Origin: Branchinecta lynchi
Taxonomy: Eukaryota > Arthropoda > Branchiopoda > Anostraca > Branchinectidae
Direction: 5' to 3'
Assembly (NCBI GenBank): GCA_023053575.1
Contig: JAKZAP010000012.1
Coordinates: 11,346,230-11,410,229 of the forward strand
DNA: 64,000 bases
Shown here: in pieces, positions 21,121 through 31,648 of the stretch
Layout: each line of letters opens with the position of its first letter
How positions within the stretch are numbered: the stretch's first letter is position 1
Made by a program: the position numbers and the translations under genes
The notes under the pieces: generated by a model
The model's input: the letters and a program-made list of their open reading frames with translations, nothing else
What the model was told of the DNA's origin: nothing
The model's database searches: none

Positions 21121-21692
21121 GCTCTCTAATTTGTTGTTGATAAGTCTCAAATTATCAATTCGCCTTATTCGCTCAGCATTCTAAGTGGACTAAATTCTGT
21201 TAGTCCCCCATTGTCTCAAAATCAACGCAATCAACACTTATGTGTGTCTATAGACATAGGTATAAGTCGGGTCTATAGGGTAATAGGTAACTTACATTTT
21301 CTATACTACCAGCAGGGAGCAGATTCCAGATTTTCTACTCGTCAACCTGAGAGCTATTTTACTATGTCTGTCAGATGTGCTGATGGTGAGACATAGGGGG
21401 AATAATAGAAACTAGTCAGCTTAGAAGTGGAAGTACTTACTGTGATTTTTCTTTTCTTGTTGTTTTATTTGTGCCATGATTTTAACTCAATGTGATTTAC
21501 CATGATTTGTTTCCCTTTCCAAAACCAATTTGACCTCAATCTATATGCTTATAAGCTTACTGTCATTATTTTCTTGATGAGTTATTTCGAAGATTACTGT
21601 GATTGTTTTCTTGATGCCTTATTTACGAGTTTCCAAAGCGTCCAAAGTTATATGTAATTATTAAAATCCATGGTTTCTTGAATAGCTCAGTT
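21121..21692. other. No gene seen
   Basis: Unassigned AT-rich DNA; it may contain more of the zinc-finger relic but no motif can be read. Confidence 0.4.
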
Positions 21693-22918
21693 CTTACGTC
21701 ACTTGCAGCTTTGCTCAAGTGCCATATACAGATCACTTTTCGGTCTGTTGGTCGATCGGTCTGTCGGTCGATCGGTCTGTCGGTTCACTGTTCTTGAGTG
21801 AGGGTACTTCCAGAAAGTTAGTACGATGGAACTTGGTAGGCATATAAGGGACCCAACCAAACTGACTTGGAAATAGTCACTTCCCCAACCCGACCACCGA
21901 GGGGGGAATGGAGGGATGGAGAACCCGGAATGTTGAGGCATCTATAGGCATCTGTTGAGGCGATCTTAATGAAACTGTACATTAACAGTCTCGTGTCTCA
22001 GATCTCCCACTTCGAGTCCTGAACGGATCCGATGAATATGGGGGGGGGGAAGTCGGAGGGGAGAACCGGAAATATTGTGACACGATTAGACTGGAGCGAT
22101 TGGGATGAAACTTGGTGGGAAGAACAAGCACATGCCCTAGATACATCAGTGACGGAACCGGGCCGTATGAAACTTGGCGGGGAAGAGCAAGCACAAGCCA
22201 TAGGTACGTCACAGTACCGGACCAGATTCGGGCACCTTTGGGGGAGTTGTAGGGGGTGTGGGTCCGAAATTCCGGTCACCGCGAGTTAAGGTACTTCCAG
22301 ATCCGCAAGTACGATGAAACTCGGCTTTGAACATCAGAGACTTAACAAGATTGGCTTAGAAATCATTTCTCAGATTCGACCATCCCTTGAAGTACTATTA
22401 AAGCAAAATATACTTTTTCATGATCCCCATTAGCCGATGATCGTTTATGCCTCAAGGATTTTGCTAAGAAATGAATTTTTAGCACCCTTAAATTACATAT
22501 CTTACCGAAAAGTAGAAAAAAACACTTTTGACCGAAAGATATAATTATATTCGTGATCCCCAAGGGCCCATGATCCGTTTTTCCTCAGGGGTTTTGTGAT
22601 TTCCTTAAAGTAAAAACAATTATTTTGAGCAAAATACATATTTTCATGATTTCGATGAGCTTATCATCATTTGTGCAAGAGTGTTCGTTACGGATGAATG
22701 TTCTAGCGCCCTTATAAGTGAGCATCATCACAGCAAAATGCGTAAATAGAATAGTTTTTAAGAACGATCCATTCTCACGATTTCAAAGGACCCATGATCA
22801 TTCTTATCTCAAGGGGTTTGCTTACAAATGAACACAACTAACGCACGAATTGGCAAATTCCTATTTTCATCCTCTGATACAGCGTTGCAAGTGCCATATG
22901 GGCTTCTAGCTCTTGTCT
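21693..22918 (+). mobile_element. Family B element
   Basis: The left end is ACTTGCAGCTTTGCTCAAGT GCCATATAC, then the microsatellite-like GGTCTGTCGGTCGATCGGTC, the block TACTTCCAGAAAGTTAGTAC, unit blocks with GATGAAACTTGGTGGGAAGA, an AT-rich right half (AGCAAAATATACTTTTTCAT; GATCCCCATGAGCC-like) and the right end GCAAGTGCCATATGGGCTTC TAGCTCTTG. Confidence 0.85.
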
Positions 22919-23217
22919 TCTAAACTCTTAATGAATAAAATATTAGCTTATAAAGTCATTATTGTTGACTATACATGTATATAAATGGTAATGGTGATAG
23001 GGATAGGTTAGGAATTTCTGTGAGATTGCTGCAGTAAGAAGTATTTTCAGAAAACTCGCGTTTTTTCAAACGCGGAGGTCAGACGTTTGCATCGGTCATT
23101 GATTTTCATCGTCTCTTAACTAATGTATCGCGCATAAGACTATCCAAATCAGAAGAAGGAAGCTTGTTTTTCATCGGGTATTATTATGTCTCACGTGTAC
23201 TTCTGGCACGAATTCCC
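22919..23217. other. No gene seen
   Basis: Unassigned sequence between a family B element and a small foldback. Confidence 0.4.
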
Positions 23218-23512
23218 GATGAAACGTTATGTAGCTGCAACCCTTCAGCGTGCAACGCTGCCGGCCCTTTGAACCAGTTTTGCGATGAAACGTCATGTAG
23301 CTGCAACCCTTCAGAATGCAACGCTGCCAGCCCTTTGAACCAGTTTTCTAAGAAACGCTTTTGCAAATAGAAACGCTTTCTCCTGCAACATATTCTTGTG
23401 CGGTACGTTTTCTCTTGAAACGGATTCGCTAAAACGGTTTATAGGAGAAACGCTTTACTAGAAAACTGGCAAATTCTGAAAACTGGTTCATAGGGCCGGC
23501 AGCGTTGCATAT
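23218..23512. repeat. Two direct copies plus one inverted copy of a 65-bp motif
   Basis: GATGAAACGTNATGTAGCTG, CAACCCTTCAG, GCAACGCTGCCGGCCCTTTG and AACCAGTTTT occurs at 23218 and 23283. The end of the motif returns inverted (AAAACTGGTTCATAGGGCCG, GCAGCGTTGC) at about 23478-23510. The GCNGCGTTGC/GCAACGCTGC words recall the array at 55019. Confidence 0.75.
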
Positions 23513-23534
23513 ATAAAAAATGTTGCGTTTTACT

Positions 23535-23916
23535 TTAGAGTGTAAAAGTTTAATTTCAAGTTGATTAGAGGTTGGATGTAGGGGTAAAGAAACATGCTGA
23601 ATTCGTTTTTGAGCTTTATTTTTTCGCCGGACAAGTAGTTCCGGAATTCCCCCGAAACCGGAAAATTGGCAGAAGTAAGGCAGGAAATTTCGATCTGCTT
23701 CGTCAAAATAGGTATGCCTTAAAGGGGTAAACACACATGCTGTCCATATCTGAACTTGGTTTTCTCATATGATTAGCTATTTGGCCTTAATCTGTTTTTA
23801 AATTTTAATAGTAAAAGTGTTCAAGGAGTCTGGCGAAGACTGGATTTGGCGAAGACAAGACCCAGTTGTCTGGATAAAATTTGAACTTATGGGATCCCAT
23901 CGAAACCTTTGGTATG
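23535..23916 (+). mobile_element. Family A element, right part only
   Basis: Two decayed core units (GAGGTTGGATGTAGGGGTAA, CATGCTGAATTCG, CCGAAACCGGAAAATTGGCA) precede the standard right end: TTAGCTATTTGGCCTTAATC, GGAGTCTGGCGAAGACTGG, GGGATCCCATCGAAACCTTT GG. The left end is absent. Confidence 0.8.
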
Positions 23917-24289
23917 TATCCAATTTATATAGAATAAGAAAAATCTAAATTAAGACCTCACAAAAAGAACTCCCTTCTAACCAACCCCCCGCCATCGAGA
24001 GATACAGAATTGACGTAGAAATTGAATATTTTCGGCATCCGCACGTGCAACCCATCAAGTTTCACTTGAAACTGAGGATTTTCCGACACCCTTGATGTCC
24101 CTGAGCCGAGGCCAAATCCTACAGGGAGCCAAAAATGGATGATCTAGGCCAAAGGACTTTTGTAGCTTCCAAGCTTAATCCCAACTCGACCTGTATATGC
24201 CTAGAGCGTTCCAGAGTTTTCCGAAACTGGTTAAAAATAAAAAATCTACCTACCTACCTACCTACCTATAAATCACCTAGGCTGTCATC
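23917..24289. other. Unassigned, with a (CTAC)n microsatellite
   Basis: A CTAC run at about 24247-24268 follows AAAAATAAAAAAT, which looks like a LINE tail on the plus strand. The preceding ~200 bp may be its 3' UTR, but no coding part is recognisable. Confidence 0.45.
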
Positions 24290-25052
24290 TCTTACCGCTC
24301 AGAAAGTTTCACTAGAGTCGGATCACCGTTGGCAAATGAATTTACCACAATTTTCGGGATTGTCCACCTCTCCAGCCCTCAGCAGCTGTTGTCAGTTATC
24401 GTGTTTCGTTCAGAGCCGATCACCGGTTCGAAAGTTATTTATGACAGAAGATTCCAGATTCCTCATCCCCCCACTCATTTCAAAGACGGCCGGATCAGAC
24501 AAGTAACTGCTTCCAAGTCAATCTGGTCGGGTCCATGACATCTGGAAGTACCTTAATTTGAAGTCTCCAGAATCCCCCCCCCCCCCCAGAGTGTCCAGGT
24601 CCGGTATGGTTCTGTAGGTGATGTATCTAGGACGTTTGCTTGTTCCTCCCACCAAGTCACCAAGTTTCGTCTTAACCCCTCCACTTTAAGCGTGTGAAGA
24701 GTTTTCCGGTTTCCCCCCTCTGACTCCCCCCACTGTTATCGCATCTGTTCCGGACTTGAAATGGAACATCTGACACACTTGCACTTTACACATTATCAGA
24801 TCCGATTACCTGTTCGAAAGTTAAACATAGCTGAAGATTCCGGATTCCCCCTCCCTTCACCCCCCCCCCCAGTATGTTTTGATTGGGGAAATTGCTATTT
24901 CCGGGAGCATTTGGTTAGGACCTTATATATGTGCCAAGTTTCATCGTCCTAGCTTGTGTGGAAGGTGCCCGAACTGACAAAATCAAGACCGACGGACAGG
25001 GAGAAACTGTGATCGCCATATGGCACTTGGTGAAGTGTAAAGTGCCATAAGA
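24290..25052 (-). mobile_element. Family B element, minus strand
   Basis: Reversed unit blocks (CCAAGTTTCATCGTCCTAGC at 24937; GTTCCTCCCACCAAGT at 24641) lead to the reversed left end, GACCGACGGACAGGGAGAA and ATCGCCATATGGCACTTGG, at 24988-25030. The right terminal half is missing or unrecognisable. Confidence 0.8.
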
Positions 25053-26033
25053 AATAGGCCTTCAGAATTGCCTTAGACGAGCAAACCAACTTGAGTCCAG
25101 CGTTCTTGTACTTCGCGGTATGTAAACAAGACCTAATGTTTCGATGGGATCCCAAAACTCTAATATTTTGTCGAGACAACTGGGTCTTGCCTTGGCCAGG
25201 ATAATCATCAGAGAAAACCAAGTTCAGATATACCTCTATAAGCCATATCATTATGACGATACTGACCGAAACTTCCTGCTTTCCTTCAGCCGCTACTTGC
25301 CCATCAAAAAAAAGAAAATTCAGAATTGAATTAAAGTATCTCCATCTTCCTTTTAAAGATCATCTAATCAAGTTAAAAAAAAACTTTAACTTATAAAAAA
25401 AAAAGGTTACAACTGGATTCCGGACGAATTATATGTCCGGTTAAAAAATGATTGTCATTAGACTCAGCGTCTCTTATTACCCCTAAGTCTGTCATCTAAT
25501 CAACTTCAAATAAAACTTATTGCTTTTGACAAATTTTCCGGTTTTGGCCTGATTCCGGGCGAACTAGCTGTAGGGGTAGAAAAAGCTTTTCACATAATTG
25601 TTCAGCATGTTATCCCTAATCCGAACATTTAATCAACTTAAAATGAAACTTTTACTTTTAACTAACTTTCCGTTTTTTACTGGATTCCGGACAAACTACG
25701 TGTCCGGCGAGAAAATGGTTTTCATTATCGTGTTCAACATGTCTTCTTAACCATAAATCGAACATTTAGTCTACTTCAAACGAAACTTTGACTATTAACC
25801 AACTTTGCGGTTTTTGCCGAATTCCGGGCGAACTACTTGTCGGAGGAGAAAATATTTTGCATATTCGTGTTAAAGATGTCTTCTTACCCCATAATCGACT
25901 ATAATATTAGCTGTTTAAAAATATTTTGTTTGCCCCATTAATTTGAACCCCCTCCGTAGATAAATATTCTTTGAGCCCAAGCTGACTTTGAAACATTTAT
26001 TCAAACAATGTTTACAACGGATACGTCAGCTAT

Positions 26034-26093
26034 GATTCTTCGTCAGCGATATTTCGGCCCTTCTTGGCAAGGGTCCTCGTCAGGCTGTCAATC
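26034..26093 (-). ncRNA. Candidate hammerhead ribozyme (minus strand)
   Basis: On the minus strand: GATT...CAGC (5' strand of stem I), CTGACGA, helix II GG(A)CCCTT with AAGGGCC closed by GCCAAG, GAA, the self-complementary ATAT, then the scissile C and GCTG...AATC (3' strand of stem I). All catalytic core bases of the CUGANGA...GAA...NUH consensus are present. Helix III is only the 4-nt palindrome, so cleavage would need a dimer, as known for other short-helix-III hammerheads. Confidence 0.55.
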
Positions 26094-26170
26094 CTCTGGT
26101 TCGACTTTGGGGATAGGAAACAATTACTGTAATTACAGGTTTGTTTCCTATCCCCAAAGTTGAACCAGAG

Positions 26171-26230
26171 GATTGACAGCCTGACGAGGACCCTTGCCAA
26201 GAAAGGCCGAAATATCGCTGACGAAGAATC
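26171..26230 (+). ncRNA. Candidate hammerhead ribozyme (plus strand)
   Basis: Mirror copy of the motif above. Stem I pairs GATT/AATC (26171-26174 with 26227-26230) and CAGC/GCTG (26177-26180 with 26217-26220) around an internal loop. Core CTGACGA is at 26181-26187 and GAA at 26209-26211, helix III palindrome ATAT at 26212-26215, predicted cleavage after C26216. Helix II has one change from the other arm (GAAAGGCC for GAAGGGCC), which weakens but does not abolish it. Confidence 0.55.
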
Positions 26231-26473
26231 ATAGCTGACGTATCCGTTGTAAACATTGTTTGAATTGAACCCCCTCCCCCACCCCTAAATGTAGGGCTAC
26301 AGAGCTTGCCGAACTTGAATATACGAACTTGACCCTAGCCTTGACCCAAATCCTCACACTAAGTTTCATCAAAATATCTCATTCAGTTCGCGAGTTATCA
26401 TGTTAACCAACGGACAGACGGACAACTTTTACGATGTCATATGTATCCCTCCACTTTGGTTTTGGGATCCCAA

Positions 26474-26969
26474 AAACCGGTTATTTAAACTGTTTCCCTG
26501 TTTCTGCTATAAGTCAGCGGGTCTTGGAAAAGGCTTAAAACAGCAAAACCGTGGGTTATTTGTTGAAAGCACAGCCTAGTTATAAAGTATTCAAATATTT
26601 TAAAATACTGTAAGTTGAAGAGTAAATAGTCCGAGGGATCCTTTAACGACCAAATAAAGCAACAACATAGACCATCGTTATATTTGCCACTGCTAAACCG
26701 CTTCAACGGCACTAGAACGAATGTTTCCACTGTGGAATATGTTGTGCCCCCAGTGACTTTTCAATTAATTCGCCCTACGGTTTTGGAAATAAAGTTGTCC
26801 AACTTCTCATAATGTTTTCGCATTGTCAAATTAATCATCCGACCTCTGCCCAATGCACGTTTTAAACCCGATTCATGCCGGGTCCCTTTTTTGTTTTGCT
26901 TTATTTATTATCACCGAAGGATTTATATTGACAGCCGTAGCCTATACCCTTCAGGAGCCGAGAAATACA
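26474..26969. other. No gene seen
   Basis: Unassigned sequence between two family A elements. Confidence 0.4.
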
Positions 26970-28003
26970 AGATCTACGGTTTCGATGAGATCCGAAAAAT
27001 CTAATATTTGATCCAGACAACTGGGTCTTGTCTTCACCAGATCTAGTTTTCGCCAGGCTAATCATTAGAGAAAACATACCTCTATGAGCCATGTCTGTTT
27101 TGCGATACTGACCGAAATTTCTTGCTTTGCTCCTGCCAAATTTCCGATTTCGGCAGAATTCCGAGCGAACTACTTGTGCAGCAAAACAAGAACATTCAGA
27201 ATCGAATTCAGCGTACTGTATCTCATTATCCCTATAAATAACATCTAGTCAATTTCAAATAAAACTTTAGCTTCTAAAAAAAACCCGGTTACAACCGGAT
27301 TCCGGACGAATTATATGTCCGGTTAAAAAATGATTGTCGTGTACAGACTCAGCGTCCGTCTCTTCTTACCCCTAAATCTATCATCTAATCAACTTCAAAT
27401 AAAACTTATTACTTTTAACAAATGGCCGGATTCCGGGCGAATTAGTTGTCCGTTTAGAAAATGCTTTTCAGATAAATTTTCAGCATGTCTACTTACCCGT
27501 AAATCGAACGTTTAATCAATTCCAAATCAAACTTTTACTTTTAACCAGCTTTCCGGTTTTTGCCATATTCCGGACAAACTGTTCGTTCGTCGAGAAAATG
27601 GTTTCCACCATCGTGTTCAGCATGTCTTGTTACTCCTAAATCGAACATTTAATCAACTTCAAATGAAACTTTTACTTTTAACCAACTTTCCGGTTTTTGT
27701 CGGATTACGGGCGAACTACTTGTCGGACGAAAAAATGTTTAGCATATTCGTGTTCAGCATGTCTTTTTATCACACAATCGGCTATCACATTAGCTGTTTA
27801 AAAATAATTTGTTGTCCCATTAATTTGAACCCCCCATTTACGAACTTGACCTTATACCCTTTACCCAAAGAGTCCTCACACCAAGTTTCATCAAAATATC
27901 TCATTCCCTTCGAGAGTTATCGTGCTAACAGACCGACAGACGGACAGACGGACAACTTTTACGATGTCATAGGTATCCCTCCATTTACGTTTTGGGATCC
28001 CAA
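26970..28003 (-). mobile_element. Family A element, minus strand, full-length layout
   Basis: The reversed right end is at 26976-27060 (GGTTTCGATGAGATCC; CAACTGGGTCTTGTCTTCAC). About five reversed core units with TCGAACATTTAATCAACTTC and CCGGATTNCGGGCGAACTA follow, then a C-rich block, CGACAGACGGACAGACGGAC and the left terminus ACGTTTTGGGATCCCAAT at 27986-28003. Confidence 0.85.
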
Positions 28004-28430
28004 TAAGGAGTAGTAGAACGCAATTTTGTCGGTAAATTCGCCATTATCATTTCTTTTTAGTTTTCTGGTATAGGCCTGAAATGTTATTTGAATCATATCG
28101 TCAGTTAAACAACCAGCGTGCACTGGATGTATGGATAAAATATATGAATGATTTGACAAATTATAACGTACATCTCTTGAAGTTCAGTGGGTTAATAATG
28201 TTGTTAGATTCTCAAACCGTGTTCTATTTTGAATTTTCACAAAATGTAAGTTCATTTTGTGTTATGCTTAAAAGCAAGGGCCCGTAATATAATGCGATGT
28301 CACCCAGCTATGTATATCCTCGCCCTTAATTCAGCGTTATCCCCCCCGCCCCTACCCCCCTGAACAAATGAATGAATCTTTAACCAAAAAAAGCCCATGA
28401 AATACACGAGTTTTTGTTGTTGTTTTTGGG
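28004..28430. other. No gene seen
   Basis: Unassigned; the open stretch at 28081-28287 has no recognisable motif. Confidence 0.35.
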
Positions 28431-29419
28431 ATCCCAAAACGTAAGTGGAGGGATACCTATGACATCGCAAAAGTTGTCCGTCCGTCCGTCCGCCCGCCCG
28501 TCCGTCTGTTAGCACGATAACTCTCGAAGGGGTTGAGATATTTTGATCAAACTTGGCATGCGAACTCTTTGGGTCAAAGTACAGGTCAAATTAGAAGATG
28601 GGCTGTGTAGCTCTATATTTAGGGTTGGGGGAGGGGTTTGAAATTAATGGCAACAAATTTTTTTTATTTTTAAAGCTAATGAAATAGTCGAATTAGGGGT
28701 AAGGAGACATGGTGAATCCGAACATGAAACTCATTTTCTCGCCGGACAAATAGTTCACCCGGAATCCGGCGGAAACCGGAAAATTTGTGAAAAGTAATAT
28801 GAAGTTGATTGGAGGTTTGATTTAGTGGCAAGGATATGTGTTGAGTCCGAATATGAAAATCATTTTCTCACTGGACCATTAGTTCGGCCGGAATCGGCCA
28901 CAACCGGAGAATTTGTTTAAAGTAAAGGTTTTATTTTAATTTGATAAGACGTTCGATTTGCGGGTAAGTAGACATGCTGAATTCCCATATGACAATCATT
29001 TTCTCACCGGACGTATAGATCGCTCGGAATCCGGCTGAAACCAGAAAATTTGTTAAAAGTAAAAGTTTAATTAGAAGTTGATTAGAGGTTGGATGTAGGG
29101 GTAAGGAGACATGCTGAATTCGTTTTTCAGCTTTATTTTTTCGCCGGAAAAGTAGTTCAGGAATTCCGCCGAAACCGGAAAATTGGTAGAAGTAAGGCAG
29201 GAAGTTTCGATCTGCTTCGTCAAAATAGATATGCCTTAAAGGGGTAAACACACATACTCAATCCATATCTGAACTTGGTTTTCTCATATGATTAGCTATT
29301 TGGCCTTAATCTAAAGTGTTCAAGGAGTCTGGCGAAGACTGGATTTGGCGAAGACAAGACCCAGTTGTCTGGATCAAATTTGAACTTTTGGGATCCCATC
29401 GAAACCTTTGGTCTTGTTT
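28431..29419 (+). mobile_element. Family A element, full-length layout
   Basis: The left end is GGGATCCCAAAACGTAAGTG, then GTCCGTCCGTCCGCCCGCCC GTCCGTC microsatellite, ACGATAACTCTCGAAGGGGT, about four ~137-bp units, and the right end TCTGGATCAAATTTGAAC TTTTGGGATCCCATCGAAAC CTTTGGTCTTGTTTAG. A LINE fragment follows directly. Confidence 0.88.
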
Positions 29420-29797
29420 AGAGTTTGGTTCACATGGTTTGCGAGTGCATAAAGCTGAGTGGAGGAAAGAACAGTACGGTGTGAGTGAGTTTGATACAGA
29501 ATGGTTAATCAGAGTTGTCAGGAATGAAGTGGTTCTACGATTAAGAGACTGGGGTGATTCCTGAGGATAGCGATGGAACATAGAAGTAGATTTTTGGATT
29601 AGGAAGATACCAAAGAAATATTGAAAATGGTTATTAGGGAAGAGAAAGATTACGGAGGAGCTTTTTCTTTATATTTGTGTGGTTATTTTGTTTTGTGCGT
29701 TTTCTTCTTGTGTGTGATACTTTTTCGTGATTTTTTGTTGCCATGACCCTCCGGGTGCTTACTAATTAATAAATCTATCTGTCTATCTATATATCTA
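29420..29797 (+). mobile_element. 5'-truncated LINE 3' end with (CTAT)n tail
   Basis: One frame gives HGLRVHKAEWRKEQYGVSEF DTEWLIRVVRNEVVLRLRDW GDS and a stop at about 29562, then a 3' UTR ending CCATGACCCTCCGGGTGCTT, ACTAATTAATAAATCTATCT with CTAT repeats. A short C-terminal peptide, stop, UTR and microsatellite tail are typical of a LINE end. It sits exactly at the right end of a family A copy. Confidence 0.6.
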
Positions 29798-29937
29798 TAC
29801 TAACAAGTGTACAAAAATTGCTATTTACGCTACCTAATGTAAGATGCTCATTATATGCTCAATCCCTTAAAGTTCAACTGAAAAGCCAACTTTGTATCAT
29901 TTAACTGAATTCACTGCATTATTTGGATTGTGTTGTT

Positions 29938-31160
29938 TTTATGGCACTTGCAGCTTCAGTCAAGTGCCAAATACCGATCACTTTTCGTTCTGTCTGTCAG
30001 GTCACTCATCTCGAGTTAGGGTACTTCCAGAAGTGCTAGGACGATGAAACTTGGCAGGCCAGAAGTGCTAGGACGATGAAACTTGGCAGGGAGGGGGAAT
30101 CCGGAATATTGACGTATTTTCAACTTTCGAACGGGGAATCGGATCTTAATGAAACATGATTTTTGGAAAGACTTTCTGTCTCAGATGTCACACTTTCCGT
30201 GTCCGAAATGGATGAAGTCCGAAATGGATCCGGTGACTTTTGGGGAAGTTGGAGGAGGGGGGAACCGGAAATCGTGTGACATGGATCGGGATGAAACTTT
30301 GTGGAAAGAACAAGCACAAGTCCCAGATAGATAGTTGACAAGACCGGATCGGATCCGAGCACTGTGGGGGGAGTTCGAGGGAGGGTTCCGGAATTCCGGT
30401 GAACCGAGTTAGGATACTTACACATGTGCTAGAACGATGAAATTTGGCAGGCATGTCAGGGTCAGGTCAGGTAACTTAAGAACAGTTGTTTCTCCGATTT
30501 GACCATTGTGGGGGGTGTGGAGCCAGGGGGAATCCAGAACCTTGAGAAATGTCCAACTTCTGAACGGGTGTTCGGATCTTAATTAAAATTGATATTCGGA
30601 AGGAACTCATGTCTCAGATGTCCAATTTCAAGTGTGTACAGGGTCCGAGCAATGTGGGGGAGGGAATTTTAACCGGAATTTTGTGAGACGCTTAGAGGTT
30701 AGCGATTGGGATGACACTTGGTGGGAAGAGCACATGTAAGCCCTAGACACACCAGTAACAGAAACGTACCGGATTCGGGCACTCTAGGGGGAGTTGGAGG
30801 GTGGTCTGGAATTCCGATGATCGCGATTTAAGGTACTTCTAGATGTGCTAGGACGGCGAAACTTGGCTTGAACATTAGAGACTTGACAAGATGGCTTAGA
30901 AATTGTCACTTTCCATATCCGACCATCCCTTACAGTATTCTCTTCAACGCAAATTACAAAAAATACTTTTAAGCAAAATCTAAATTTTTGTGATCCCAAT
31001 GAGCCCATGATCTTTTTTGCCTCAAGGGTTTTGCTTAGAAATTACTTTCTAGCAACCTTAAAGTGCGCATCTTAACCTAATAGAAACAAAAAATACTTTT
31101 GACCAGACCATATATATTCATGGTCCTAAAGGGGCCAGGATATTTTTTGCCTCAAGGTCC
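29938..31160 (+). mobile_element. Family B element
   Basis: The left end is TTTTATGGCACTTGCAGCTT CAGTCAAGTGCCAAATACCG, then TTCTGTCTGTCAGGTC; a local duplication of AGAAGTGCTAGGACGATGAA ACTTGGCAGG is at 30030/30061. Several unit blocks and the AT-rich right half (CCCAATGAGCCCATGATCTT) follow. The last terminus (GCAAGTGCCATAT...) is missing. Confidence 0.82.
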
Positions 31161-31234
31161 CACATTGTTCACGCTAAAAAAAACATTCACCTTCGTTATC
31201 TTTGCCTCCCTTTCTTCAATATTCAAATAGCTTA

Positions 31235-31648
31235 TCCTCCAAGGGGAATAAAGTTAATAACGAGATTTAGCATGTCTCCTTACCCTGATACCGAATCTCT
31301 AATCGATCTTTAATATTTTCGAAAGCTGCAACAGCATGTCTGCTCACCCTATATCCACTATATCATTGGGTTTTAAAACTTCATGTTAAATTTCCGGTTG
31401 TGGCCGGATTCTGGGCCAACTACTTGTCCGGCTAGAAAGTAATTTTAATTTCAGATTCAGCATGTCCCTTACCCCTAAATCAAACCTCTGGTCGACTTGA
31501 GATTAAATAAATTTACACATTTGCCGGTTATGCCGGATTCCGGCTGAACTTGTGAAGAAAATAAGTTTCACATTCGGGTTCAGCATGTCTCCCTAACCCA
31601 AATCGAACCTCGAATCAACTTCAGATTAAACTTTACTTTTTACAAATA
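31235..31648 (-). mobile_element. Family A element, minus strand (part 1, before the LINE)
   Basis: Reversed core units only: AGCATGTCTCCTTACCCTGA, CCGGTTGTGGCCGGATTCTG, CAGATTCAGCATGTCCCTTA. It is cut at about 31648 by the LINE and resumes at 33149. Confidence 0.8.

Larger units (their letters stand above)
25953..26267. mobile_element. Family C foldback element with paired hammerhead motifs
   Basis: It is flanked by TTGAACCCCCTCC (about 25943-25955 and 26264-26276), a 13-bp target duplication. The element has ~124-bp near-perfect inverted arms (26000-26123 and 26141-26264) around the small palindrome CTGTAATTACAG, plus a unique end (ATTCTTTGAGCCCAAGCTGA) on the left. Each arm carries a hammerhead-like core. 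Insertion as a head-to-head inverted dimer with a unique tail is known for Penelope-like retroelements; no RT is present here. Confidence 0.75.
25119..26473 (-). mobile_element. Family A element, minus strand, split by a foldback
   Basis: It starts with the reversed right end (ACAAGACCTAATGTTTCGAT GGGATCCC at 25128-25155), continues through about four core units (GTCCGG ... CCGGATTCCGG ... AGCATGTCTTCTTA), is interrupted at 25953-26267 by a family C palindrome, and ends with CGTGTTAACCAACGGACAGACGG-type microsatellite and TTTTGGGATCCCAAAA at 26459-26474. TTGAACCCCCTCC flanks the inserted palindrome on both sides. Confidence 0.85.
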
